From JAJFFW01 sp965263375 (GTDB lineage Bacteria > Pseudomonadota > Alphaproteobacteria > Caulobacterales > Parvularculaceae), in assembly GCA_965263375.1 (NCBI GenBank), contig OZ253669.1:1798001-1862000 (forward strand): a stretch of 64,000 nt of DNA, read 5' to 3'. Below the pieces are notes generated by a model that was not told the DNA's origin, did no database searches, and was given only the letters and a program-made list of their open reading frames with translations. Of the stretch, positions 53,741 to 62,457 are shown piece after piece. Within the stretch, counting starts at the first letter, position 1. Each line of letters starts with the position of its first letter. The translations under genes were made by a program, and so were the position numbers.

Positions 53741-54199
53741 TTACCTGCTTGAAAATGCGCTACGAAGCTCTTCCGCCAATTTCAATTGCGCGTCTTGCTC
53801 TGTTTCAAGAGCGGCCGAAACTACTTTGTAATAGGTCTGCAGGTCTGTATCGGCTTCGTTGCTTAAACAAATCATGTATTCATTAAGCGCGGCAATATGA
53901 TTGTTATACTGACGTACAGCCTTATTGTAACTGCTACGACTTAAGGCTTTTTTTGTGCTTGCAGTTTGAGATAACGCAACAGGCGGCTCAGGTTTTTTGC
54001 ACTGGGTGAATAAATATTCAACTTGCGGCCCGCTTGGCGCAACCTCAACAGGCTTGACGATAGCCTGAGGGGGCATAACCTCAACAGACGCTACATGTGC
54101 ATTTCCATGCGCCTGATCGGCGCGTAGCACGAGCTCGCCAGCGAGACTATATTGCAGCGCAACAATCCATATGAAGAAAATCAGCCCCATTCGTTTCAT
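53741..54199 (-). CDS. Uncharacterised secreted protein
   Basis: A 152-residue protein with a signal peptide (GLIFFIWIVALQYSLAGEL, about 5-22), a Pro-rich middle (about 40-75), and a helical C-terminal half (about 88-148: NKAVRQYNNHIAALNEYMICL and a charged coil) containing two cysteines in the mature part (QCKKPEPP and ICLSN). I recognise no family. It is a single gene, on the same strand as the DUF1330 and SDR genes upstream. Confidence 0.6.
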   Translation of the reverse strand: MKRMGLIFFIWIVALQYSLAGELVLRADQAHGNAHVASVEVMPPQAIVKPVEVAPSGPQVEYLFTQCKKPEPPVALSQTASTKKALSRSSYNKAVRQYNNHIAALNEYMICLSNEADTDLQTYYKVVSAALETEQDAQLKLAEELRSAFSSR

Positions 54200-54257
54200 A
54201 ACCGATCACCTCTATTAGATAGTTACAATATCCCTCACTGCAGCACTAACAGCATTA

Positions 54258-54704
54258 TTAGTCAGCAAAATTTGCGCCTGCCTGCGCGGGCTTCATACGG
54301 ATGAGCCGCGAATCTGCAACAGCCGCCTGGCGATGCTTGACCGCAATTTGATAGTCCGGATCTTTGACCATCTCTCCAAACGCCGCCGCACTTGGATACT
54401 GCGCCACAAAAACACGGTCCCACTGTTCTGTATCTGGACCAATGACAAGCTGTCTAAACGCCCAAGAATGAGCAATTTTCCCACCAACGCGATCGAATAT
54501 TGGGTGACTATGCTTGCCATAATTGGCGTAAGCTTGCTCGCCAGTCAGCCCGGCGCCTTCAAGGGCATGTCCAGCTTCATAAACAGCAAGCGCGTGGAAG
54601 CGAACTAGGTTGAGCATATGAATTGGCCCATCATCGGGCATTTTCATCATTTTCCCAAATTGCTCACGCGTCGGATCAATATATTCAACCACCCTATCCT
54701 CCAT
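54258..54704 (-). CDS. DUF1330-type dimeric alpha-beta barrel protein
   Basis: The 148-residue protein has PIHMLNLVRF near residue 28, a YANYGKHSHPIFDRVGGKI segment and WDRVFVAQYPSAAAFGEMVKDPDYQ near the C-terminus, which fit the DUF1330 fold; quoted in parts. The function of the family is not known. It starts 8 bp after the stop of the SDR gene, so the two are probably co-transcribed. Confidence 0.8.
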   Translation of the reverse strand: MEDRVVEYIDPTREQFGKMMKMPDDGPIHMLNLVRFHALAVYEAGHALEGAGLTGEQAYANYGKHSHPIFDRVGGKIAHSWAFRQLVIGPDTEQWDRVFVAQYPSAAAFGEMVKDPDYQIAVKHRQAAVADSRLIRMKPAQAGANFAD

Positions 54705-54712
54705 TTTATTTA

Positions 54713-55540
54713 TTATAGTCCAACAATTCTTGCTATTATTCGGTCCGTAAACGCCGAAGGCAATAAGTTGCGCAGGGCGATAGTCGGAATATTATCAGCC
54801 GGTACAGTATACCGCGAATTCGGCCGCCCCGATGTTAAGGCATGATAAACTTTTTCTGCAACAAGTTCTGGCGGCTTTGCGTTTGGGTGTTGTTTGACGT
54901 GCCAATCCATAAACTTCTTTAAAGAAGAATCATATGGCTCGCTCTCGCCGCGATAAAGGGACAACGCTTCCTGTTCTTGCTCACCAAAATTGGTATTAAT
55001 AAACCCAGGGCGGACAATACTTACCTTGACGCCAAAGGGGGATAATTCCTGACGCATTGCATCGCTTAACCCTTCTACGGCGTGTTTAGTCGCCGAATAA
55101 GGACCTACAAACCCGGTTGCAACGCGCCCAGACACAGAGCTGATATTTATGATACGCCCCGCCTTAGCCTTACGCATCTCGGGGATAACTGCGCGACATA
55201 CATTCATCAGCCCAAAAACATTTGTTTCGAATTGACGGCGCCATTCATTATCGGGAACCTGTTCACAAGGACCAAAAACGCTAATGCCCGCATTGTTGAC
55301 AACCCCAAATAATGTGTCGCCAGCGGCTTTTATTGTCTCAAGCCCCTTCGCAACCGACCCCTCATCCGTCACATCCATTTGTACGGGGATTATCCTCCCA
55401 TCACCAAGACCTGACAAAGCGTTAAGCTTATCGATGCGCCTTGCCGCCGCATAGGTTTTAAACCCCTTTTGAGCAAGAAAAACGGTGATAGCCTCACCGA
55501 TACCGCTTGAAGCGCCGGTGACGAGGACGGGTTTATGCAT
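54713..55540 (-). CDS. Short-chain dehydrogenase/reductase
   Basis: A 275-residue classical SDR: GASSGIGEAI (about 9-18), NNAGI (about 87-91), and the catalytic YSATKHA (about 148-154) with a Ser in INISSVSG. The substrate is not predictable. It is followed by the DUF1330 gene. Confidence 0.92.
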   Translation of the reverse strand: MHKPVLVTGASSGIGEAITVFLAQKGFKTYAAARRIDKLNALSGLGDGRIIPVQMDVTDEGSVAKGLETIKAAGDTLFGVVNNAGISVFGPCEQVPDNEWRRQFETNVFGLMNVCRAVIPEMRKAKAGRIINISSVSGRVATGFVGPYSATKHAVEGLSDAMRQELSPFGVKVSIVRPGFINTNFGEQEQEALSLYRGESEPYDSSLKKFMDWHVKQHPNAKPPELVAEKVYHALTSGRPNSRYTVPADNIPTIALRNLLPSAFTDRIIARIVGL

Positions 55541-55678
55541 AAGTGATCCCTGTACGATAAAAGTTCACGATTTTAGCCAACGCCACCAGCGCAGGCTTAA
55601 CGCTACTATACGCTATACTACAGCATTTATTTTAGCGATATTTCGTCATAGCCGCCAACATCATCGGCACATAACGCG

Positions 55679-57310
55679 TTAAACAAGTCGTGAGCGCTCA
55701 ACAGCCGCCTTAATAAAGGAGGCAAAAAGAGGATGCGGGTCGAACGGACGAGATTTCAGCTCAGGGTGGAACTGAACGCCAATAAACCAGGGATGGTCCG
55801 GAATTTCGACAATTTCGGGCAACGCCCCATCTGGTGATAGACCCGAAAATACAACACCTGAGTTTGCAAAAGCTTCGCTCAGGCTAATATCAACCTCATA
55901 ACGGTGGCGGTGACGCTCGAAAATTTTCGTTGTTTGATAAATCGAAGCAACATGAGAATTTTCCGTCAGATGCGCTTCATAAGCGCCAAGACGCATCGTG
56001 CCGCCCTTGCGGCTTAGCGCGTCTCGGGTTTCGACCCCTTCCCCAGATTGCCATTGACGCATCAGCCCGACCACCGGTTCGCCGCCATCATTAAATTCAG
56101 AAGAACTCGCCTTTTGCTTACCGAGAAGATTGCGGGCCGCCTCAATGACGGCCATCTGCATGCCGTAACAAATACCGAAATATGGGATCTCTTTTTCGCG
56201 CGCGAAACGCACCGCTTTAATCATCCCCTCTGAACCGCGATCGCCAAAGGCGCCGGGAACCAATATCGCATGGACTTCGCCAAGTTCTGCAATCGCTTGT
56301 TCTTCGCGCTCAAAAACACTGGCGTCGATCCAATTGACGTTGACTTTGATATTATTGGCGATGCCCCCATGGGCGATGGCTTCTGTCAGGGATTTATAGG
56401 CGTCGCGAAGCTCAGTATATTTACCGACCACTGCTATCGTCACCTCGCCATCCGGCTGGCGCACGCGTTTTACAACCTGTTCCCATTTGGTTAGATCCGG
56501 CGCCGGCGCATCTTTGATGCCAAAGCCGTGCAGAACTTCATCGTCCAACCCCTCAAAATGATAAGCGAGGGGCACTTCATGGACGGTCGGGCAATCAAGC
56601 GCCTGAATAACGGCAGATGCGCGGACATTACAAAATAGAGCAATTTTTTTGCGCTCACCTTCTGGGATCGGCCTGTCGGATCGCACAACCAGGATATTGG
56701 GCTGGATACCGATCGAGCGAAGCTCTTTCACAGAATGTTGAGTCGGCTTAGTTTTTAGTTCCCCTGCAGATGGTATATAGGGCATCAGCGTCAAATGAAC
56801 GTATAGCGCGTCACCTAAAGGTAAGTCATTGCCAAGCTGACGGATCGCTTCAAAGAAGGGCAACGCCTCAATATCACCGACAGTGCCGCCAATTTCACAC
56901 AAAACGAAATCCGCCTCGCCTGGATCGGAAAGAATAAAATTCTTAATGGCGTCTGTAACATGAGGAATAACCTGTACAGTTGCGCCTAGATAATCGCCCT
57001 TGCGTTCCCGTTCGATGATATTGGAATAGATCTGTCCGGTCGTAACATTGTCGCGTTTCGAAGCATTTACACCGGTAAAACGTTCATAATGGCCGAGGTC
57101 TAGGTCTGTCTCCGCTCCATCGTCGGTGACAAACACTTCGCCATGCTGATATGGGCTCATAGTCCCCGGATCAACATTCAAATACGGGTCGAGTTTACGC
57201 AGACGAACGCGATAACCACGCGCTTGTAGAAGCGTACCGAGAGCAGCAGCAGCCACGCCTTTTCCGAGGGATGAGACCACGCCGCCGGTGATGAAAATAT
57301 ACCGGGCCAT
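55679..57310 (-). CDS. pyrG: CTP synthase
   Basis: A 543-residue CTP synthase; the start at 57310 is chosen because the protein then begins with the canonical MARYIFITGGVVSSLGKG. The frame is open 15 codons further upstream. The N-terminal synthetase domain (about 1-265) binds UTP and ATP, and the C-terminal glutaminase domain has the nucleophile Cys in GICYGMQMA and the HPE pair in VQFHPELKSRPF. A typical alphaproteobacterial neighbour of secG and tpiA. There is no obvious Shine-Dalgarno directly before the ATG. A 9-bp A/T-rich hairpin (57408-57430) lies between secG and pyrG. Confidence 0.97.
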   Translation of the reverse strand: MARYIFITGGVVSSLGKGVAAAALGTLLQARGYRVRLRKLDPYLNVDPGTMSPYQHGEVFVTDDGAETDLDLGHYERFTGVNASKRDNVTTGQIYSNIIERERKGDYLGATVQVIPHVTDAIKNFILSDPGEADFVLCEIGGTVGDIEALPFFEAIRQLGNDLPLGDALYVHLTLMPYIPSAGELKTKPTQHSVKELRSIGIQPNILVVRSDRPIPEGERKKIALFCNVRASAVIQALDCPTVHEVPLAYHFEGLDDEVLHGFGIKDAPAPDLTKWEQVVKRVRQPDGEVTIAVVGKYTELRDAYKSLTEAIAHGGIANNIKVNVNWIDASVFEREEQAIAELGEVHAILVPGAFGDRGSEGMIKAVRFAREKEIPYFGICYGMQMAVIEAARNLLGKQKASSSEFNDGGEPVVGLMRQWQSGEGVETRDALSRKGGTMRLGAYEAHLTENSHVASIYQTTKIFERHRHRYEVDISLSEAFANSGVVFSGLSPDGALPEIVEIPDHPWFIGVQFHPELKSRPFDPHPLFASFIKAAVERSRLV

Positions 57311-57424
57311 GGAGGTTCGTCTTAGTCCGGTTTCGCCGCCGCCAAAAGGGGGCAAAGAAAAATAAATGCGATTTCGACAGTTCGTCGCGCCACGCTCGCC
57401 TAATCCTCAATAAATCGGTCTGAT

Positions 57425-57970
57425 TTATTGGGTTTGCGTTTCTTCCTGCGTTCCCTGCGGTTGCGGCGCAACATCTTCAGCGGTTGTTTCTTCGGCGGGC
57501 TGAGCAGCCGGAGCCTCTTGTGAGGAAGTAGAAGCCTCTGGCGCTATTTGCGGCGCTGATTCTAAAGCCTCCGGCGGCGCGTCTGCGCCAAATACCTTTA
57601 AGGCATCTGATGGATCAAGACTTGGCGCCTCATCGCCGCCGCCGTTCTCAACCCCAAGGGCGTCCGCGGCACCGCCAAATACTGCGCGCGCATCTCCTTC
57701 TTCGGCGGCGTCAACGGTCAAATCCTCGATGATCTCAAGGTCGGTTTCACCACGGTCAGCGAAAACCGCCAGTAATATAGACGTTGTGAAAAACAGCGCC
57801 GCCAAGATTGATGTCGTGCGCGTCAACGCATTCGCCGCGCCGCGCCCGCTCATAAATCCGCCGCCTCCGCCGCCGATGCCTAATGCGCCGCCTTCAGAAC
57901 GCTGGAGAAGAACGATGCCGATAAGGCCAAGAACGATCAAAACATGGATAGTTAAAATGACGGAGATCAT
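57425..57970 (-). CDS. secG: Preprotein translocase subunit SecG
   Basis: The N-terminal 75 residues are SecG: two helices (VILTIHVLIVLGLIGIVLLQ in part, and ILAALFFTTSILLAVFA) around the GGGGGFMSGRGAANALTRTT loop. An acidic, Ala/Gln/Pro/Glu-rich tail of about 100 residues follows, as is common in this class. It helps SecYE at the inner membrane. Its stop codon lies inside a small hairpin. Confidence 0.93.
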   Translation of the reverse strand: MISVILTIHVLIVLGLIGIVLLQRSEGGALGIGGGGGGFMSGRGAANALTRTTSILAALFFTTSILLAVFADRGETDLEIIEDLTVDAAEEGDARAVFGGAADALGVENGGGDEAPSLDPSDALKVFGADAPPEALESAPQIAPEASTSSQEAPAAQPAEETTAEDVAPQPQGTQEETQTQ

Positions 57971-58043
57971 AGGTCGCGCTTTGTTTTAGCTCGAAGAAGC
58001 TTTTTGCTCAAAATCAAGGGCATGCATTTACGCCATCATGCGA

Positions 58044-59039
58044 TTAAGAACAAGTCATTGTTTCATCGCCTTTACCAACCAGTGCTTCTTGCGCTTGCTT
58101 AGGGCTAAGGCTCTCAATTTCTGCAATAATTAGATCGCTTGCCGCATGATGCAACGCATGGCCGACACCGGGCAATTTAATGAAACGCGCATGTGGCGCG
58201 TCTTTGGCAAGCTGTGTTGAATGTATTGTTGGGCTGACCGTTGTATCAACATCACCTGTAATAATTGTCATCGGCAATTTCAGTTGCCCATATTGCTCTT
58301 GCTGGTCAATTATTTGCGGCTTTAAGCCGACAAGATCCTCAGCATTATATTTAAAAGTATGCGGCCGAAACAAAAGCCCAGCCCCCGCTCGCTTAAAATA
58401 ACCCTCAGGCGCATGGTCTGGGGCAAAGCCGTTGGCGACGCTTTTTTCGCCCGCCATAACGCCATAAAGGGGCATCAACAAATGCCGAAACGCAAACCCC
58501 GCGATGGGTGTTTGCGCAACATGGTTGTGCCAAGCAACGCCCCCCGGCCATTCATGACTTACCGGGGCGAGCACCATAAGACCACTTAGGCTTTCTTGAT
58601 ATTCAAGCGTATACGCCAACGCTAAAGCGCCGCCCAGACTTTGCCCAACTAACAAAGGCCTATCAACGCCTAGTTCAGCCAATGCTTGATTGATTAGGCG
58701 CGCTTGCGTTTTAAGGGAATAAGCGCCTTTAGGACGCCTATCAGAATAACCAGCGCCAGGGCGATCAACTAATACGACATGGCGGTCTTGTGCTAACCGT
58801 TCTCCCAATGCGATCGCCATATCGCGCAAATTCACACTCGCCCCGTGAACCAATACAACGCTTGGTGATTGTCCCTTACAGGCTTTGCCCAGTTCCAAAA
58901 CATGAAGACGCCCGCCGTCAAAGCCGAAAAACTCTCCAACCGGCGGCGCCTGACGCTCAATATGACGGACAGCCCGCCAACTGGCGATGCTTAGCGCGAG
59001 AAGTAAAATGCCGATAAACAAGGTCAACCGAAACCACAT
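58044..59039 (-). CDS. Alpha/beta hydrolase, membrane-anchored
   Basis: A 331-residue protein with an N-terminal helix (LTLFIGILLLALSIASW) and an alpha/beta-hydrolase domain. The oxyanion HG (VLVHGASV), the nucleophile Ser (LVGQSLGGAL), the acid Asp (ITGDVDTTV) and the His (GVGHALHH) are all present. The substrate is unknown. It is inserted between tpiA and secG, which are adjacent in many relatives. Confidence 0.88.
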   Translation of the reverse strand: MWFRLTLFIGILLLALSIASWRAVRHIERQAPPVGEFFGFDGGRLHVLELGKACKGQSPSVVLVHGASVNLRDMAIALGERLAQDRHVVLVDRPGAGYSDRRPKGAYSLKTQARLINQALAELGVDRPLLVGQSLGGALALAYTLEYQESLSGLMVLAPVSHEWPGGVAWHNHVAQTPIAGFAFRHLLMPLYGVMAGEKSVANGFAPDHAPEGYFKRAGAGLLFRPHTFKYNAEDLVGLKPQIIDQQEQYGQLKLPMTIITGDVDTTVSPTIHSTQLAKDAPHARFIKLPGVGHALHHAASDLIIAEIESLSPKQAQEALVGKGDETMTCS

Positions 59040-59127
59040 GACGCTTCCCCAATGCTGATCTTTAGAAACTTGTTAACGAGAAAATTGGGGAGTTGCCGGC
59101 GAAAAGCTAGCGCCTTTTAATCAATTC

Positions 59128-59844
59128 TTAAACAGCAGAAGCGATCGCGAAGAAATCATCAGCTTTCAAACTAGCACCGCCGACAAGGGCGCCATTCACG
59201 TTTTGGACAGCCAGAATTTCTTTCGCGTTTCCTGGCTTGACTGACCCGCCATAAAGCAACCGCGTATCCCCCCCGACACGTCCGCGAATAAAGTCATGCA
59301 TCGCTGTAATGTCTTCGATGGAAGGCGTGAGCCCTGTGCCGATCGCCCAAACAGGCTCATAAGCGACCACGATCGTTTGCCCGCCATCAGGCAAGGAGCC
59401 GTTCAGCTGACCGCCAACAATCTCTTCAGCACGCCCCGCCTGGCGTTCATCTTTGGTCTCGCCCACACAAATAATGGGGGTTAGGCCAGCCTCTAAAGCG
59501 GCAATTGCCTTCGCTTTTACTTCGCTGTCGCTCTCCCCATGATCAGCGCGCCGTTCCGAATGGCCGACAATCACATAAGCAGCGCCAGCGTCACGCAACA
59601 TCTCAGCACTGACATCACCAGTATGAGCGCCCTTTTGCGCCGCGTGACAATCTTGACCGCCAGAAGCAACGCCGCTGCCAATCAATTGCTCGACGATAAG
59701 CGGCAGCAATGTTGTCGGCGGGCAAATCAAGATTTCACAATCGTCACCGGCCTTACCGCCGAGCTTTGAAATCAACGCTGCGGCTTCGCTAAGCTGTTCG
59801 CGTAAGCCGTTCATTTTCCAATTTCCAGCAATCAACGGTTTCAT
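59128..59844 (-). CDS. tpiA: Triosephosphate isomerase
   Basis: A 238-residue TIM barrel, slightly shorter than usual. Active-site residues: Lys in GNWKMNG (about 7-13), His in IVGHSERR (about 92), and Glu in AYEPVWAIGTG (about 160). It interconverts dihydroxyacetone phosphate and glyceraldehyde 3-phosphate. Divergent from the PpiD-type gene. Confidence 0.97.
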   Translation of the reverse strand: MKPLIAGNWKMNGLREQLSEAAALISKLGGKAGDDCEILICPPTTLLPLIVEQLIGSGVASGGQDCHAAQKGAHTGDVSAEMLRDAGAAYVIVGHSERRADHGESDSEVKAKAIAALEAGLTPIICVGETKDERQAGRAEEIVGGQLNGSLPDGGQTIVVAYEPVWAIGTGLTPSIEDITAMHDFIRGRVGGDTRLLYGGSVKPGNAKEILAVQNVNGALVGGASLKADDFFAIASAV

Positions 59845-60060
59845 GATTGTCCTTTCTTTCTTGATATTTTCTAGACTAAGGCCATTTGCAATATTATGCC
59901 ATGTAATGGACCTTTTCCCGCAATCTCACAACAGCGGCATGATGCTCACACACAAAATAGGCTTGTTGTCGCGGCGCGGCGCAATTAGGGTCCCCGCAAA
60001 GAATGGATGTCTTGGCGGCCTCCTACTACCTGTCGCAAGTGATTGATTTAGGAAGATCTT

Positions 60061-61953
60061 ATGTTGAACTCAGTTCGCAGTGCTTTAAAGGGCGTCGTTG
60101 CATGGTTCGTGATTGTGCTATTGATTTTAGCCTTCGCGCTGTTTGGCGTGCCGGAGCTGCGCAGCTTCACGCAAAAAGCGGCTATTCGCGTCGGCAATGA
60201 AGGGGTTGAAGCCCAAGTTGTACTGAACGAATTCAACCGTGTCGTTCGCAATCGACAAATCGAAAGCCAAGGCGCTTTTAGTCGAGCCGATGCGATTGCG
60301 GCGGGATTACCAAATCAACTTGTGTCGGGCCTGGCCACCCGCTCCATGCTTGAGCAAGAAGCTGAGCAAATGGGCCTCGCCATGCCGCGTAGCCTTGTCC
60401 AGCAATTACTGGCTGAAGACAAACGCTTCCAGAATCCGTCCACAGGTGTTTTTGATCAAGATGTTCTGGGACGCATCTTACAAGAATACAATATGACGGC
60501 ACGCGAATTTGAAGATCAAATCCGTGAAGAGCTGTTGCGCAATCAACTTATACAATCTTTACAGGGCGGCGGGTTTGCCCCGGATGCGATCGTCGACAGT
60601 TTGCTGTTGCGCAGTGTTGAGGAGCGAAAAGTTGACTATCTGGTTGTCGGTGAAGATTTGGCGGGCATCCCCGAGGAACCAAGCCCCGATAAACTAAAAA
60701 CATTTTATGAAGCGCGCCCTCAAGCCTATACAAAGCCTGAATATCGCGCCTTTTCTTTGATATCTCTTCGTAATGAGGAACTGCGTAAAGAATTGACTGC
60801 GCCCGAAGACGCCCTGAAGCAACTTTACGAATCACAAAAGGCTCGTTTTTTTGAGCAACCTGAAACGCGGACATTATTCCAGCTGCCTTTCCCTGATGAG
60901 GCGACAGCGAAACAAGCCGCAGAAAAGCTACGGGCTGGCGTTCTAGCGGAAGAAATTGCTAAGGAACGGGGACTGACGATTGATGCCGTCACTTATGAGA
61001 GCATCACCCGTGACGGCATCCTTGACCCGAATGTCGCTAAAACCGCCTTTTCGGCGGATCTAAAAGAAGGCGGCGTCAGTGATCCTGTCAAAGGGGCGTT
61101 CAGCTGGACCGTTGTTCAAGTCGCTGTGATTACCCCTGAAAAGGTGCAATCTTTTGAGGAAGTGCGTGACCAGCTAGAAGCGCAATTGCTGGAACAAGAT
61201 GTTCAAAAGAAACTATATGACGCCCTGGACACCATTGAAGAAGCCCGTGACGCGGGGCTTGATCTGGCGGAAGCCGCAAAAGACGTTGGCGGCGTCGTCA
61301 GTGAAATCGGGCCCGTTGATCGTTTTTCCTTTGCGCCAGGCGGCGCGATTATTCCAGATGCGCCTGGGGAAGCCCTTGGCGAGGCTTTCAAGTTAAGCGA
61401 AAGCGAGGAGTCTGAAGCTATTGAATTTACAGATAAACAAGGCTGGTTTTTTGTTATCGTCAAAGAAATCACGCCTCCTGCGCTCAGCCCCTATGAAGAT
61501 GTTGCGCAGGAAGTGGAAACTGATTGGCGCCGGGATGAACGCACAAGAAGGATCTCTAGAGCGGTCGGCCAAATCCGTGACGCATTGGAGAGCGGCAGCG
61601 ACCTCGCTCAGGCAGCAGCCCCTTTTAATACAAGCCCTGAAGAAACAAGCCTATCGCGAAGACAAGCCACGGACGCTTTCGACCAAGCGCTTTTGTCTCA
61701 AATTTTTACGACAGAAATCGGCGCCTCTGCCTCAGGCGGCTCCATGGGCGGCGAAGCGCAAACCATCGCCGTCGTAAAAGACATCACTTACAATACAGCG
61801 CTTGTGGACCCTTCTGTTAAAAACGCTGTCACTCAGAATTATGCTGGACAACTGGACCAAGAATTACTCGACGCTTATCTGACCGCGCTAAATAGCGATT
61901 ACAATGTTCGCATTGACCAAGCGCAAATTGATGCTCTGTTTAGTGCGCAATAG
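60061..61953 (+). CDS. ppiD: PpiD/SurA-type peptidyl-prolyl isomerase chaperone
   Basis: A 630-residue protein with one N-terminal membrane helix (GVVAWFVIVLLILAFALFGV, about 11-30), a SurA-like N-terminal domain (about 35-230) and a central parvulin-like region (about 260-370), followed by a helical C-terminal part. The parvulin active-site residues are poorly conserved, as in PpiD. It should assist folding of outer-membrane and secreted proteins at the periplasmic face of the inner membrane. trpE, a frequent next gene in relatives, does not follow. Confidence 0.88.
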   Translation: MLNSVRSALKGVVAWFVIVLLILAFALFGVPELRSFTQKAAIRVGNEGVEAQVVLNEFNRVVRNRQIESQGAFSRADAIAAGLPNQLVSGLATRSMLEQEAEQMGLAMPRSLVQQLLAEDKRFQNPSTGVFDQDVLGRILQEYNMTAREFEDQIREELLRNQLIQSLQGGGFAPDAIVDSLLLRSVEERKVDYLVVGEDLAGIPEEPSPDKLKTFYEARPQAYTKPEYRAFSLISLRNEELRKELTAPEDALKQLYESQKARFFEQPETRTLFQLPFPDEATAKQAAEKLRAGVLAEEIAKERGLTIDAVTYESITRDGILDPNVAKTAFSADLKEGGVSDPVKGAFSWTVVQVAVITPEKVQSFEEVRDQLEAQLLEQDVQKKLYDALDTIEEARDAGLDLAEAAKDVGGVVSEIGPVDRFSFAPGGAIIPDAPGEALGEAFKLSESEESEAIEFTDKQGWFFVIVKEITPPALSPYEDVAQEVETDWRRDERTRRISRAVGQIRDALESGSDLAQAAAPFNTSPEETSLSRRQATDAFDQALLSQIFTTEIGASASGGSMGGEAQTIAVVKDITYNTALVDPSVKNAVTQNYAGQLDQELLDAYLTALNSDYNVRIDQAQIDALFSAQ

Positions 61954-62009
61954 TAACCTAATGCGCATTAACGACGCACACAGATAGAACGAAGATCATA
62001 AGTCACTGA

Positions 62010-62091
62010 CCTCCGCCAGAGGCGGAGGTTTATAACGCTTCGCTTAGACCGCCAGAGGCGGTCTTTGGACCTTGAACCGCCAGAGGCGTTC
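62010..62091. repeat. Three CCGCCAGAGGCGG-type hairpins in tandem
   Basis: Three related palindromes lie downstream of ppiD: CCTCCGCC-aga-GGCGGAGG (62010-62028), GACCGCC-aga-GGCGGTC (62047-62063) and GAACCGCC-aga-GGCGTTC (62074-62091, imperfect). The last two are part of a longer direct repeat with TCTTTGGA(C/T)C after each. The first is followed by TTTATAA and could serve as the ppiD terminator. Confidence 0.8.
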
Positions 62092-62116
62092 TTTGGATCA
62101 ACGAGCGTCTCAGTTC

Positions 62117-62274
62117 TCCTCCCCCGTTTCACGGGGGAGGTGTCGGCGAAGCCGGCGGAGGGGGCCAAACTGTGTTCAAATTACTCAGGCCCATCATGAT
62201 ATCATAGACCGCATCCCCCCTCCGATCCGCGCCTTCCGCGCGGATCACCTCCCCCGCAAGCGAGGGAGGAAAGT
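62117..62274. repeat. Pair of REP-like palindromic elements in inverted orientation
   Basis: The first element (62117-62165) is CCTCCCCCGT-ttc-ACGGGGGAGG, then TG, a small CGGC-gaa-GCCG stem and GGAGGGGG. The second (62213-62274) has the same order when read on the minus strand: CCTCCCTCG loop, a GGGGGAGG arm, a GATCCGCGC-cttcc-GCGCGGATC stem and GGAGGGGGG. The two are separated by about 47 bp of plain sequence. This is the layout of bacterial interspersed mosaic elements. No transposase lies nearby. Confidence 0.75.
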
Positions 62275-62352
62275 CCGCCAACTGTAGATTTTAACAAACT
62301 GATAACGCAGACAAACTGCGGTCTCCTACCTAAAATGTAGAACGCGTCCAAT

Positions 62353-62376
62353 CCTCCACCGAAGGTGGAGGTTTTT
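62353..62376 (+). terminator. Rho-independent terminator, plus strand
   Basis: CCTCCACC-gaa-GGTGGAGG followed directly by TTTTT. It is the last plus-strand terminator after ppiD and its repeats, and could have arisen from the neighbouring repeat family. Confidence 0.65.
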
Positions 62377-62380
62377 GATG

Positions 62381-62433
62381 GAATAAAAAATGGAAGAGCC
62401 CTGTCGCAACATTTTTGCGACAGGGCTCTTCCA
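62381..62433 (-). terminator. Strong terminator of the ornithine decarboxylase family gene
   Basis: A perfect 19-bp stem (62391-62409 and 62415-62433; arm begins TGGAAGAGCC) with a 5-nt loop lies 25 bp after the decarboxylase stop. On the minus strand it is followed by TTTTTTATTC. Confidence 0.9.
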
Positions 62434-62457
62434 ATTAAAACCTAAGGTTTTTACGTT

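Noticed and set aside
57408..57430. A/T-rich 9-bp hairpin over the secG stop considered as a terminator
   Set aside because: The stem is A/T-rich and weak, and there is no T-tract; it may be chance or a mild attenuator.
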